Assembly (NCBI GenBank): GCA_950097015.1
Contig: CATNEN010000014.1
Span: 496,001 to 560,000, forward strand
DNA length: 64,000 bases
From: Macrostomum hystrix
Lineage: Eukaryota > Platyhelminthes > Macrostomidae
Reading direction: 5' to 3'
The notes below the pieces were generated by a model. The model saw only the letters and a list, made by a program, of their open reading frames with translations, did no database searches and was not told the origin of the DNA. Made by a program: the position numbers and the translations under genes. Each line of letters opens with the position of its first letter. The stretch's first letter is position 1. This document shows, piece after piece, positions 1 through 10,449 of this stretch.

Positions 1-1738
1 CGCTGACTGTGCCCAGCTCCTTTGTAGCTGGCCGCTTCGTGTGCGGTGTCGGTCCGGCCGCGCCGCTGGCCTACGTGGTGAGCTGCCTTTGTTTTGGCTT
101 CCTAGTGCCCTTCGCCAGCCTGTGCTCTGTCTATGTGGCGATTGTCACCATTGGCGCCAAGGAGAGCGAGCGGCGCGGCGCCATGCAGAGCTCTACCGGC
201 TACAGCCAGGACCGCGTGGCTGTGCCTCAGGTTAGCAGAAAGCTAATAAGCCATTTTCCTCTCTTAGTTTAGCCAGATCTGAAAAAAGTTTGCCTCCGCA
301 ATCTTATAACCCACCAATTTGAATGCCATATCTGCCCAAACTGCAGACTTGGTCAGACTTAAACCTAGCCAAGATGACTGGCGGCCTGCTCGCAGCATGG
401 ATCCTCCTGGCCGGGCCCTACACTGTGGCAATCAGCATCGACCGGATCAAAAACTCTCTGGAGCTGCGCGACACTCTCAACAGGCTGCGCGACTCCACGG
501 ACCCCACAGTCGAGACCGTCCTGTTCTGGCTGCGCGTCGCCTTCGGCACCGCCTGTCCCTGTCTGGTGCTGGCTGTGCGGCCCGATGTGCGCAGGAAGCT
601 CGGCCACCTCGTCATCTGCAAGACGCCCAAGTCAAGCAATCACGTAACTGACGGGCCTCGCCTACTGCCCGGCGGTGGCGTCGGAGGTGAATTGAACGGT
701 TTCCATACAGACGTGAATGCGACTGGTACTGACTCGGCTCGGACTGGCGACGCGGCCCTGACGACTTTGTCGGACCAGGCTGCTGATGCTGTGTCCCCGG
801 CAGATGCCAGTGATGACCAACTCGCTGCTGAGACGGACCTTGCTGAGCCCGGTGAGACGCTGCGGGTGCCTGTTCTTTTCGCTACCGACCGAGGCCTGCA
901 CATGGAGGTGAGCTATGCATCTCAGTAGTTATAAATTATATTTTGTGCTAAAATTATATTGACTTGACCACAAGAACATACGCCACTTCAGAATGGCTAC
1001 CCGCCTGTCGTTTGCGACGTCGCCGACTCTGTGGTAGATATTCGTCAGACAGCGTTATCAGCGCATGAGAAGCAGCAACAGCAGCAGGTCAGTGCGGTGA
1101 CCAGTGATCACAGTGGCGACGAGGCAGAGCCCGCTGCCGATGCGACCAGCGACTACGAGTCAGCTTCGAGGCAGCAGCGGCAGCCGGATGAGTCGCAGAG
1201 GCCAAGGCGAAAGAAGAGCGGCGGCATTCAGGAGCCGTCAGAGCAGAAGCAGAAGAAAAAGCGAAAGAAAAAAGGTGCTGCTGCAGTTGTTGAGGCCGAG
1301 GCGCCCGCTGCAGACTCTAGCTTCAACAGCCAGTCCGGGCTGCTGCTCGCCACAAGTGAACTCCCCGACGCTCCTGGCGGTGACGCCACGGCATCCACTG
1401 CAAAGCGGCGGCCGCGCAGGGTGCGCCAGAACTCTGTAGAGCCGCCACCGCCGCCACAGCAGCAGCAACAGCAGCAGTTGCAGGCTCTTCCCCCGTGCAT
1501 CACAAAGTCGCCAGTCCGGCCGAAACCGCGCTCTGATTTGCCCGAGGCTGCCGGAGATGACTTGTCGACTCCCAGGGAAGAAGCCACAGAAATGACGGTG
1601 CTGCCCACTTCGCGGCTGCCTCCGCCGCAGCCGGAGCCGCCTCTGAAGAAAAAGCGGAAGCGGAGAGCGTCTCGACCGCTGCCGTTGATGCCTCAGCCTG
1701 TGCAGGACAATAGCGGCTTCATTGCTGGTGACGCTTGA
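1..1738 (+). CDS. Rhodopsin-family (class A) GPCR, 3' part, with long basic/polyQ cytoplasmic tail
   Basis: Seen: three exons joined in phase 0, at 1-230 (entering from outside the window), 347-907 and 992-1738 (TGA), with GT/AG borders. Exon 1 encodes a TM5-like helix. Exon 2 encodes a TM6-like segment (AAWILLAGPYTV, with a W..L.GPY core) and a TM7-like segment ending ACPCLVLAVRPDVRRKL, where the usual NPxxY is degenerate. The tail of roughly 350 residues is rich in Gln, Lys and Glu, with Q5 and Q7 runs and Lys/Arg clusters (KKKRKR). Family knowledge: these helices place it among class A receptors, which signal through G proteins at the plasma membrane. TM1-TM4 lie outside the window, so the ligand class cannot be assigned. 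There is no Lys at the retinal-binding position of TM7, so a canonical opsin is unlikely. The exon 2 acceptor could instead be at 374, also in phase. Confidence 0.72.
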
Positions 1739-1884
1739 CTCTTCATTGGGTCTGACTATTCCCGTTGCCTGCTGCTGGCGGTCAGCTTTTGTACACCAAG
1801 AGAAAAAGGAAGTTTTCAGCTAATGAGATCAGAATATTCTTCTGTAGGGGCTGAACCGACCTATGCTTTCCGCTGCTGTTTTGC

Positions 1885-1890
1885 AATAAA
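1885..1890 (+). terminator. Polyadenylation signal of the upstream GPCR gene
   Basis: AATAAA about 147 bases after the TGA at 1738, followed by a GT-rich stretch. This fits a 3' end shortly after 1900. Confidence 0.6.
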
Positions 1891-1899
1891 GTGTGGTCT

Positions 1900-2764
1900 G
1901 CGATTCGCAGTTTCATTCAGCCGCCGCAGCCATTCGAAAAGGCCTGTTTTGGTCACGTATTTCTCTTGCATTGTTTGAAAAATCTCTGCGTCTATTCGCC
2001 TGCGGTCAAAACTTGTTTTAAATGAACTTTTCTAATCGGCGCGAATTCGAATTAGAGCTAGAAGAACTCGAATTCGGGCCTGCGCTCTCCAATGCAAGCA
2101 GTTTGCCTGCGTCTCCGTGTGTCCGCACTGGCCCACCTTCCGCATTCGCTGCTTCTAGTTAATTTTCTCTTCTAGGCCTCCCCCTCTATCTAGTTCTCTA
2201 ATTCGCCACTCGCTTATGGATTTGTATTAATTTGCACTTACTATCTCCCAATACAGTTGCTAGGCGGTGCCTTTGTCCCAGCAACCTGACCCTGCACTCC
2301 CCAAAGGTATGATCCCACTATTTGTCACTGACCATATCCGTCCCCATGCTTTTAAAGTGTCTTTGTTATTTTCTTATGGCGTGCCTTTCTGTTGCCCCGT
2401 CCATCGGCAGTTTTTACTCTGCCTATTGGCGGGCTGCTGCAGTTCTATTGTAAATAGCCCACACTGCCTGCTCCAATGGCCTTTGACCTGCATAGCTTTT
2501 TGCAGAGTGCTATTTACGTTTAATTCTATGACTGTGATTGATTTCTTCTAGCTCTGCTGTGCGCACCTGGCGCTGCACCAATCATGTATCATGGCCTATT
2601 TTTCTGCTATATATACACTTGCATATCTACTCTTCAAAGGTAGAATTCCGTCAGTGGCGGGCTGTCTGTCTGTTTCTCATTTTTAGCATTTTCCTAAAAT
2701 TACCTCTAGACAGGTCTTCGATGCAGCAAAGAAGCGATTAACTCGGAGTTGCATTTGCAGAATC
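1900..2764. other. Intergenic stretch, no gene recognised
   Basis: No recognisable coding similarity or repeat array was seen between the GPCR poly(A) signal and the BCCIP-like gene. Short open frames here have no family motif. Confidence 0.5.
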
Positions 2765-2837
2765 ATGTCAGAGGAAAGCCACATCGCCTACCATCCCATC
2801 CCAAACCTCCTGATATCTGAGATCGCTTCCGTGCGCT

Positions 2838-2878
2838 TTTTCATTCCGCAGCGTTTCCCTGCCCACACTAACTACGAC
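2838..2878 (+). promoter_or_regulatory. Splice acceptor just upstream of the BCCIP-like start (possible spliced-leader site)
   Basis: A pyrimidine-rich run ends in CAG at 2849-2851, and the ATG follows 27 bases later at 2879. No upstream exon with a matching donor was identified. The site could therefore accept a trans-spliced leader, as occurs in flatworms, or join a non-coding first exon. The acceptor is seen; trans-splicing is inference. Confidence 0.4.
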
Positions 2879-3748
2879 ATGCCGATAGCTCGAAAGCGAC
2901 AGTCAAAGGAGAAGCAGAAGGAAGAAGAGAAGCGGCAGAAAAAGCAGAAAACTGAAGAAGAGTCTGAAGAGTCCGAGGAAGATGACGCTGACGATTCTGA
3001 AGATGAGGTGGAGACAGCGGGCGCGCAGGAGCTAGAGTGGTTCTCGCTGGAGGGCTGCGATCCGGAGCCTGAAGACGCAGCCGGCGTTGCCCGTCTACTG
3101 CGGCATGGCCAGCTGCCGCCATGGGCTCCGGCTGGTGCCGCGGCTGCCGTGGCTGAGCGGCTGACTGCCACAGTCGAAGGCCGCCGCTTTGCCAGCGTAG
3201 TGAAGCAGTGCATCCCGGACGCCAGCGAAGGAGAAGGCAACGGCAGCGACTCTGCTGATGCTGAGGATGACGAAGACAGTGTGCTCTCAGTTCTGGGCAT
3301 AGTTGACGTGGCTGCCGTGCCTGGACTGCGCGAGAGCCTTGGCGCAGCCGCTCCGCCGCCTCCGCTGATGCTGTTAGTAAAGGCGCGGGCTCAGGAGCTG
3401 CCACCGGAGCTGTCGCTGCCGCAGCTGGAGGCCCTGCAGGCAGAACTAGCCAAGACGAAGTCACGACACAGCCGGCTGCTGCTGATCAGTCCAAGTTTGC
3501 CAGTTGGGAGAGATGGCGACACTGAAACCGGCGCCGAGACAGCGGTGTTCGCTGAGGACGAGATCCTGCAGTCGGCGGCAGGTTTGGACGGCTGGAAGGT
3601 CTTGCAGCCGCCCGCAGGCAGGGATAACAATGGCGATAGTCACAATGAGGCCTTGCACTACCGGGCCTGTCTCCTGGATGCAAACAGGCTTCCTCGAGCC
3701 ATCGAACTGCTGAAACAGGAGGTCGGTGGCCGGCTGCGGCCATCTTAA
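2879..3748 (+). CDS. BCCIP: BCCIP/Bcp1-family protein (BRCA2- and p21-interacting protein homologue)
   Basis: Family role: BCCIP/Bcp1 proteins are nuclear chaperone-like factors linked to BRCA2/p21 binding, ribosomal protein L23 handling and nuclear export. Seen: a 289-residue single-exon frame. A Lys-rich start (RKRQSKEKQKEEEKRQKKQK) and an acidic Glu/Asp/Ser tract occupy the first ~50 residues. The BCCIP core follows: LEWFSLEG near the start, SVVKQCIP followed by an acidic patch with DEDSVLSVLG (the family's 'IG.V.K......D..D..EVFG' region), PLMLLVKARAQELPPELSLP, RLLLISPSL, FAEDEILQSAA and a C-terminal RACLLDANRL. Order and length match the family. The frame is open to 2765, but ATG 2879 is preferred because it begins with the basic family-like N-terminus and sits 27 bases after a splice acceptor. 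Codon use is GC-rich, with low-complexity Ala/Pro insertions. Confidence 0.82.
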   Translation: MPIARKRQSKEKQKEEEKRQKKQKTEEESEESEEDDADDSEDEVETAGAQELEWFSLEGCDPEPEDAAGVARLLRHGQLPPWAPAGAAAAVAERLTATVEGRRFASVVKQCIPDASEGEGNGSDSADAEDDEDSVLSVLGIVDVAAVPGLRESLGAAAPPPPLMLLVKARAQELPPELSLPQLEALQAELAKTKSRHSRLLLISPSLPVGRDGDTETGAETAVFAEDEILQSAAGLDGWKVLQPPAGRDNNGDSHNEALHYRACLLDANRLPRAIELLKQEVGGRLRPS

Positions 3749-4008
3749 CGCTGTTCAGTTGCTAGACGTTGTTGCAGTTGACCTGCTAGTGTCGTTGCCT
3801 TTACCGAGAGCTTGTCAGTAGCTGCATTCAGATGTCGATCTAATAGCTACTGCTACTGCGTTAATCGTGTAGGTTTTGCAGTGAATCGCAAACCATTCAA
3901 ATCCAACGCTTTTAGTGGGGTTCAAATTTTATTCAAGTAATGCTGTCGTAATTTGATCTGCTTTTTGTACATTGACGTCCTGCATTTGCACTGCTTGTGC
4001 GGAGTTTG

Positions 4009-4014
4009 ATTAAA
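4009..4014 (+). terminator. Polyadenylation signal of the BCCIP-like gene
   Basis: ATTAAA about 260 bases after the TAA at 3748, in AT-rich context. It is the first plausible signal downstream. Confidence 0.45.
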
Positions 4015-4236
4015 TATACGCTTATAACCACCAGTCATCTTTTTCTCCGTCGACAAAGCTTGAAATACGCCCCTGCGAGCTGTCGGCTTGTGTCTTTGCT
4101 ACCTTATTATGAGCTTATTAGATGTTGGCTTTGAGAACTCAATTTCTACGATGTTGACAGAGGACGGTACGGTACTCAATTCCTAGTATGAGTTAGGAGT
4201 TAGGAGACTCTTAAATAGAGCACCTCCCTCCACATG

Positions 4237-4525
4237 TTGCCAGCATTCCAACATGCTGGCAAACCTGCAGGAAGGGACAGGCAGCATCTGCAGCTCGTAC
4301 AGCTTTATAAGCCAGTCCTGCTTATTGCGCGGTAGCCAACAATAATATCCCCAGACGGAGAGCAGCTAGCCTTGGAGTAAGCCGTGTGCTGTTTTTCCAT
4401 CACACTGGAAGCCTGCGCCCGCCTTGCTGGGGCAGCTCCCGTATGTTTTTGTATCCCAGGTGCAGTTTAGTGCGTTGGGCTTAGCTTATCTGGACCATCG
4501 ATCGATGGTCACATAGCTAAGTCCA
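4237..4525. repeat. Two inverted repeats in the intergenic region
   Basis: At 4237-4262, TTGCCAGCAT and ATGCTGGCAA form a perfect 10-bp stem with a 6-base loop. At 4478-4525, an 18-bp perfect palindrome (GACCATCGATCGATGGTC, 4493-4510) is extended by outer arms GGGCTTAGCT and AGCTAAGTCC with one mismatch. The rest of 4020-5590 shows no gene. Whether these are transcribed hairpins, protein-binding palindromes or chance is not decided. Confidence 0.6.
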
Positions 4526-5591
4526 GCTGTGTGTTCAGCCATTAGTGCATTAGCGCTCCAGAGAAATGGAGTTAGCCAACAATTTATATTTCCCCTAGAT
4601 TGCTAATGCATGAATATTTGGAAAGAACAGGTGCAGACTTACCCCACTTGGAATGACCTGACAGTTCCTGTTTTACTCTCAACTATTTGCACTTGCCTCT
4701 AAAAAGGCAGCATTTTCCTATAGGTCTACTCAAGTGTTCTCATATCACAATAGGTGAAATCCATGCTTCCCAGCAGGAAGGTTTTGTTTTCCAAACAGCT
4801 CATACTTAAGGATTAGCGGCTGGCATAGTGCTTCAACTGTACTTTCACTTTCATACCCCATGCAACTCAATAAATTGACGATGAAAGATGCTGTGCTGTG
4901 ATGAGCCGGATTTGTCAATTTGGCTGCTAATTGCCAAGTGGAGAACTTTTCATCTGACTACTCGGAGTTTCTCATGCAGCCCGCACTATTTGTACCAGAA
5001 TAGACTTGGTGAAATGCGCTATATGCTACCGTAAGTAGGTATGACTCGAAAATGTTTCCTGATATTGTAATTGAAGCATTGAAAAGGCAGCTTTTTCGCC
5101 TACTGTTATTAACTCTGACTATTAGCATATCGCAATCGCCTATTATACGAGCGTATCATAGCCCATTAAACGAACCTAAAAGACTCAATAAAAGCGATTT
5201 CGTGAGTTGTAAAAGTAGTCAGGTATCAACTCACAGCAGAATTTTATTTACTGATGATAACATTGCATGTGCAAGTGTACACACGTGTCTGAATGGCTTC
5301 ATGAGTATTCTCAGCTGAGGCTATATCGATGCAGCAAAAATTTGAAATCTGGCTGCTGCCAGACATAAAACTTTGTCGCAATATAGTAGTACAGCAGCCA
5401 ATCCCTCGGCTCATGTCATCAGAAAACTGTGTCCTGTAGTTTCAGCGACCAGGAAAGATGGCACCAGCTTTCGCAATCTACTCGCTCCTTGGCCAAACGT
5501 GGCACCATATAATTTTCGCGAATTAGAAGGCGCAGGTCCGAGGATAACTGCCTGCTGGGTAGTTACACGCAGCTTGCATTCCAACCGCTAG

Positions 5592-5629
5592 CCAATGGCA
5601 GGCAACGAAGGATCACTATAAATGCAAAT
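5592..5629 (+). promoter_or_regulatory. Candidate promoter elements of the FMRFamide-receptor-like gene (CCAAT, TATA, octamer)
   Basis: CCAAT at 5592-5596, TATAAAT from 5617, and the POU-type octamer ATGCAAAT at 5622-5629 overlapping it. They lie about 85-120 bases upstream of the start codon at 5714. The motifs are seen; promoter function is inferred from spacing. Confidence 0.4.
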
Positions 5630-5713
5630 GCAGCTGCTCACTATTTATACTCCTGCGAGTAAGTGTGGAGAAATCTTGCAATAGTCAGCACTGCTGCCAG
5701 ATAAATCGTTTGA

Positions 5714-8204
5714 ATGGATGCAGAGCACACACACACAACTGTGCAGTCACTTGACCTCCAGCAGACTCACGAATCCTTTGCTATGGTGCTGCTGATGACC
5801 CCGGACTCACCACTGTGTCTGGACGCTGCCGCTGCAGGTGCCAACGTCAGCGATGCCGAGGCTGCCTCATCTGGCAATCGATTGGAGGCCCTCAACGTAG
5901 CCCTCTGCTTATTCAATGCGCTTGCGAACGGCCTGTCCGTGGTTGTCTTTCTCAACCGCGCCTTCGCCCGCTCACCTGCCTGCCTGCTGCTCACCGGCCT
6001 ATCCCTGTTCGAGACCGCCTTCCAGATTTGCCAGGCCACCTACTTGGCCACCGGTCTGGCGCTGGTCCGCAGCCGCCTGCCGTTGCCGGGACCCAGAGTG
6101 GCGCTGCTGTTCGCTGCTCTGGCAGCTGCAGCGAGACAGGTGGGAGCGCCGTTCAGAGCTCGATTGGTTGGCGGCCTTCCGTTTTGCGAGCGTAGAATAG
6201 AAGTTTGATATTTCAAGCTCATACATTAGCAATTAATTTGCTTTAGTCCCACCGCTACACCATGCACAGGGCTCTGTGGCCTTCCAGATGGCCAGGAACT
6301 GGACACTGGCTGGCTTGAGCTTCCACCGCTTCGAGGCCGTCTGCCGTCACGCTGCCGGCCGGAAGCTGCTGGCCAAGTCGCGCTGCGTACCTGCGCTAGC
6401 CATCTGCGGCTTGGCCTGCGCGGGCGCCGCCCTGCCGCGACTCTTCGAGGTGCGGAAGTGGTATAGTCAAGCATTAGCGAGAAGTAGTGTGATGCCATTA
6501 TTTATAGGATAAATACACTATAGCTAGTGCTGTAATCTATTTCTGCTGCAGATTGAGAGGAGAAGGTGTGACAATGGAGCTCAGCGAATGAACTGGTGTA
6601 GAGTCGCATGGCTCAGAATACAGCCTCTGGTTCCTCTGTAGTGACTTGTTTTAGTATAGCCAGCCCCCACACTCCGTAGGCACAGGAAGTGGTTTGCGAG
6701 CTGTCCGGAGAGCTGCCAGCCTATGCAATGTCAGGGCCAGTGCCATTCGGACCAGTGTTTCACAGCCGCCTGTACCAGCTGCTGTACCTGTCAGCCTGCC
6801 TGTTTCTGCTGCAGTCTGGCGGCCCGGTCATTGTGGTGCTTGTGTGCAGCGCCCACGTGCTGCGGGTGAGAAATAAGGATACTTTATTTCATTTATCACC
6901 CGCTAATTAGCTATTAGTTCATTATTTAATGAGTGCCTGTCCTCCCTCGATAAACAAACATGGATAATATGTGTGTCTAATGTGTGACGCATGGTAGCTC
7001 TGACTTTTGGCGTGAAGCCTGCCTTCAGTGTCAGATTGTGTTCCTCGCGCATCCCCTTTGATCATGCCTGACCAAATCTGGCTTTGAGCTCGTGTGCCGC
7101 ACCAATGGCTCTCGCATCGCAGCTCTGAAAGCACGCGATTTCGATTATTGGATCAGCTCCTCCAGTTGTAGTGCCAGCGTCGATTGCTTGTACGAACTTC
7201 GATCGTATCGATCCGCTGTCAACGCCTGCTTGGGATTGAGAACTCTGTACCAGTCTCTTCATTCGCTTGCGCTGACTGCCCTGTAGCATGATTAATCCCG
7301 CGGTCCTACAAATGTATTCATTTTATCACGACCTGCACGAATTGATGCAGCTGTGGTCACAAGTCCACTTTTATATTTCCTTATGTGGTTGTTGGCATAC
7401 GAGCGTATTGCTTAGTGTAGATGAAAATACGGGGTCTAAGCAACTAATAGCAATATGCGTTTGAGAATAAGTGAAAAAATTCATAAATTTTTCAAGCAGC
7501 AGTTTGATTATCTTGTACTTTTAGCTTCTCAACCTGAAGTCCTTTCTGTGTCACTGAAAACTGTCACCAGGCACAAACGGACTTTATTTAGATTTATCAT
7601 TAAAATACTATGCAGTGTTGCAGTTACAGTTACAGTTACAGTTACAGTTACAGTTGCAGTGTTGCAGCCAGCGTCAGCAGTACAGTGAACCCGTTGACAC
7701 AGATTTGCTCTGTCAGCGGGTGCTGAACAGTTGGCAGAGAAAGGGCAGCTGTAAATGCGCTTCTGTACGATTAAGGCCTGATCTAGCTTCTCTTTCCAGG
7801 TGCTGTGGGAGCGACAGAGATTCCGCGAGTCTCGCAACCTGCGTCGCCGACGCGCCGGAACCGACAAGCTGATCGCCACCCTCGCCCTGACTTTTTTTGT
7901 CCTAGAGACGCCGGCTTTTTTCTCCAAGCTGCTGTTCGCCTTCCGAGCCCTGCCAGCCGAGGTCGAAGTGACGCTGGCTCAGTGGTCAAACTTCCTGATT
8001 ACGCTCGACTCTTCAATGAACGTCTTCATCTACCTGGTGTCCAACCCTACCTACTTATTGGTTTCTAGACGGTTGCTATGCGGCGGGGGCGATTCAGCAT
8101 CGGTGGCAGACGGACAATTCAGCAGACGGCGTGGGCTGGCTTCGACTCTGGAGACAGGCACCATCAGCAGGAGAGTCGCCCAACAGACTCACACAATGCT
8201 GTGA
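5714..8204 (+). CDS. FMRFamide-receptor-like neuropeptide GPCR (class A)
   Basis: Seen: four exons, 5714-6139, 6270-6449, 6686-6865 and 7800-8204 (TGA). All introns are phase 0 with GT/AG borders, giving 396 residues. TM1 is near residues 57-80. TM2 follows in exon 1. Exon 2 carries TM3, ending LSFHRFEAVCRH (DRY is HRF), and TM4, ending ALPRLFEVR. Exon 3 carries TM5. Exon 4 has a basic third loop, TM6 (LALTFFVLETPAFFSKLLF) and TM7 (NFLITLDSSMNVFIYL). Family knowledge: PR(L/F)FE after TM4, the TPA in TM6 and N(S)S(V/M)NxxIY in TM7 are typical of invertebrate FMRFamide/myosuppressin-like receptors, which respond to neuropeptides at the plasma membrane. An NVS sequon lies in the N-terminus. The start at 5714 is the first ATG after the TATA-like element; ATG 5783 is the alternative. 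The ligand is not predictable. The HRF motif may alter G-protein coupling. Confidence 0.8.
7615..7655 (+). repeat. (GTTACA)n microsatellite in intron 3 of the GPCR
   Basis: Five tandem GTTACA hexamers flanked by GTTGCA variants. Intronic and not coding. Confidence 0.85.
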
Positions 8205-8768
8205 CACGCTTTGGTCCTGATTTTGTAAAATCATGAGTAGACCGTCTCATTGCTGTCTCATTGCGTCTCATTACATTTTTATCTGACTTATCAGACATCA
8301 GATTTATCCCACGCCTGAGAAGTTTGTTGCGTGAACTCTTATGGCACTAAGGAACCAAGAAAATTCAGTGCTCGGAAATCCTTTCTCTGGTAGTTCTCGA
8401 TGAACCCTGCTCGCGATCACGCCATCTCTCCGCAGACACAATCTTCACGGATAATCCAGGATTAACCAAAGCTCCTTGTCAAAAGGATTTTATTCCTGTA
8501 AGAAAATGCCGCTAATCTGAACTTGGGAGTTCTGACATGAGCAGTGCGTTAGCTGCGTGGAAGTTGCACAGGTTGTGCGAATAGCCCAGTCAGCTTTATC
8601 GCTAAGCGTTGTCAACCCAGCGAGCGTGGAACTGAGAGCACGCACTGAGTAACCGAGAGGCAGAAATTTCTGGCCTGTGGCGTACAACTATAATCCATCG
8701 GTTCGGCGAAGACTTGCCAAATCCTTAATCAGTGGTCGCATTGGCGCTGGTTGTGCTGAACACGAAAG

Positions 8769-8774
8769 AATAAA
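8769..8774 (+). terminator. Candidate polyadenylation signal downstream of the FMRFamide-receptor-like gene
   Basis: AATAAA about 565 bases after the stop codon at 8204. Plausible but distant; no closer canonical hexamer was noticed. Confidence 0.35.
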
Positions 8775-10020
8775 TAAGAACGTTTTGGTCAAGTGATTTT
8801 CTATTGCGTCGACAAATAATTTCTGACGTTTGTGTTTCTAAGGCTCACATTTTATTTCCGGTAACAGAATTTCTGAAATAGCGTTTAAATTTCTGATGTG
8901 GTGCGATCAGAATTCAATTCATAGGCAATGATTTCAATTTTCACGAATAGTTTCAGGTTTCAGCAATCGGTAAAAATTTACTTTCTCATGACTGTGAGTA
9001 GCAGGAGTAATTATGAGTAAGTCTTCTATGCCCAATAAACAACGCTAAATTTCAAACTCGATCATTATTTTAGAAGTCCTATAGTCAGCTGTGCACTGAC
9101 ATTCATGAGCATCCAGAATGATCCAATCTTGTAAAGTGCACGAGAACTTTTCCTTACATCAAGATGCTTAATAAAAATAATTGTTATTATTACAGCAAGA
9201 TGCTTACAAACAAGAAACATATATTCTCAAGAGGCTGGTCTTACCGTCTCAGCTTTTAGGTCGTGACCAGCTGATGCTGTCTACTAGCCCGTATAAGCTC
9301 GCAGACGACCAGCTGCCCAGTAGAGCACTGTTTGCCCACTGTCACTGCCGTTGGTTCTTGATCGCAGTCGAGTACACAAGTCTAATCGACGAAGGCTGCC
9401 TGAATTTCCGCTACGCTGATGCCAGATACAGTCATGGGAAGGGAAATTAACTGGCCTGGGGACATGCAGCGCCAAGGGAAACAAGACAGCTTGGCAGTGG
9501 CTTAAATCCCTTATCAATTTATTTTTTTCATTTCCTCTTTTCCACTGCGCTGGGTGCAGTGCCAGGCGTCGTGCAAAGCAAGTCAAGGAAGAAGACAGCA
9601 GTGAATGTGAGGCAGGAGGGCTGATGGATGGCAGGAATCCTGAGCGCTGACTGACTAATAGGGCCATGATTGAGCCTGTTCTCAGCGGTAGTCACTGACT
9701 TCTGTGAGCCGATTCTTTCAGCGATTAGCTCGGTGAGCACTCCTCAATTTGCCAGGCGTGCATCTCGGCGCGCTGATGCTACTCGAAAAATTGCTTAGCG
9801 ATAGTATCGAGCCTTTCTAACCTTTTAATTAATTCTATTTCGAATTTTTATCGAAAAAAATTCTTCGATTTTTTACTAGCTCTTTTTACAGCCTCTTACT
9901 AGCTACAATGTACCAATTCGCTCGTATTGTGCTTCCGAATGCCTAATCTGATTCCAGCAGCAAGCTGCATGGGCTGTGAGGCTGCTCAAGCATAATTATT
10001 AGCAGGGATCAGCAGGGATC
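8775..10020. other. Intergenic stretch without recognised features
   Basis: No family motif was found in the short open frames on either strand. Confidence 0.5.
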
Positions 10021-10185
10021 GCATGAGAGACACACACCAGACACGACACGGATAGATAGAGAGCTGAGAGACATACACCAGACACGACACGGATGGATAG
10101 AGAGCTGAGAGACATACACCAGACACGACACGGATGGATACAGAGCTGAGAGACATACACCAGACACGACACGGATAGATAGAGA
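10021..10185 (+). repeat. 41-bp minisatellite, about four copies
   Basis: The unit is built on GAGAGACATACACCAGACAC plus a GATAGATAGAGAGCT-like end, repeated about four times with few changes. It is followed almost at once by a second, unrelated array. Confidence 0.88.
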
Positions 10186-10196
10186 CGCTTTAACTT

Positions 10197-10414
10197 GTTA
10201 CTTGTTCTTGTCTCCAGGGTAATGGATTCGCGAATAGAAGCAAGGTTACTTGTTCTTGTCTCCAGGGTAATGGATTCGCGAATAGAAGCAAGGTTACTTG
10301 TTCTTGTCTCCAGGGTAATGGATTCGCGAATAGAAGCAAGGTTACTTGTTCTTGTCTCCAGGGTAATGGATTCGCGAATAGAAGCAAGGTTACTTGTTCT
10401 TGTCTCCAGGGTCT
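10197..10414 (+). repeat. 48-bp minisatellite, about 4.5 copies
   Basis: The unit begins GTTACTTGTTCTTGTCTCCA and ends GAATAGAAGCAAG. Copies are almost identical. Because 48 is a multiple of three, open frames run through it on both strands, but nothing suggests coding. The array stops exactly where a module shared with 25.4 kb begins. Confidence 0.9.
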
Positions 10415-10448
10415 TCGACAAGAATCGCTGAATATCTCGACGATGCTG
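10404..10448 (+). repeat. Dispersed repeat fragment shared, inverted, with 25.4 kb
   Basis: The stretch from CCAGGGTCTTCGACAAGAA to CTCGACGATGCTG matches the reverse complement of about 25434-25478 over roughly 43 bases with about two differences. In both places a tandem array starts at the CCAGGGT edge. Confidence 0.7.
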
Positions 10449-10449
10449 A

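Noticed and set aside
1-1738. Opsin assignment for the partial GPCR
   Set aside because: The TM7 position that binds retinal is not lysine, and the TM1-TM4 evidence is outside the window.
5052-5318. 88-codon plus-strand frame upstream of the FMRFamide-receptor-like gene
   Set aside because: No family motif or conserved feature, AT-rich codon use unlike the neighbouring genes.
10197-10414. Regular direct repeats resembling a CRISPR array
   Set aside because: Units are contiguous with no variable spacers, and the genome is eukaryotic. It is a minisatellite.
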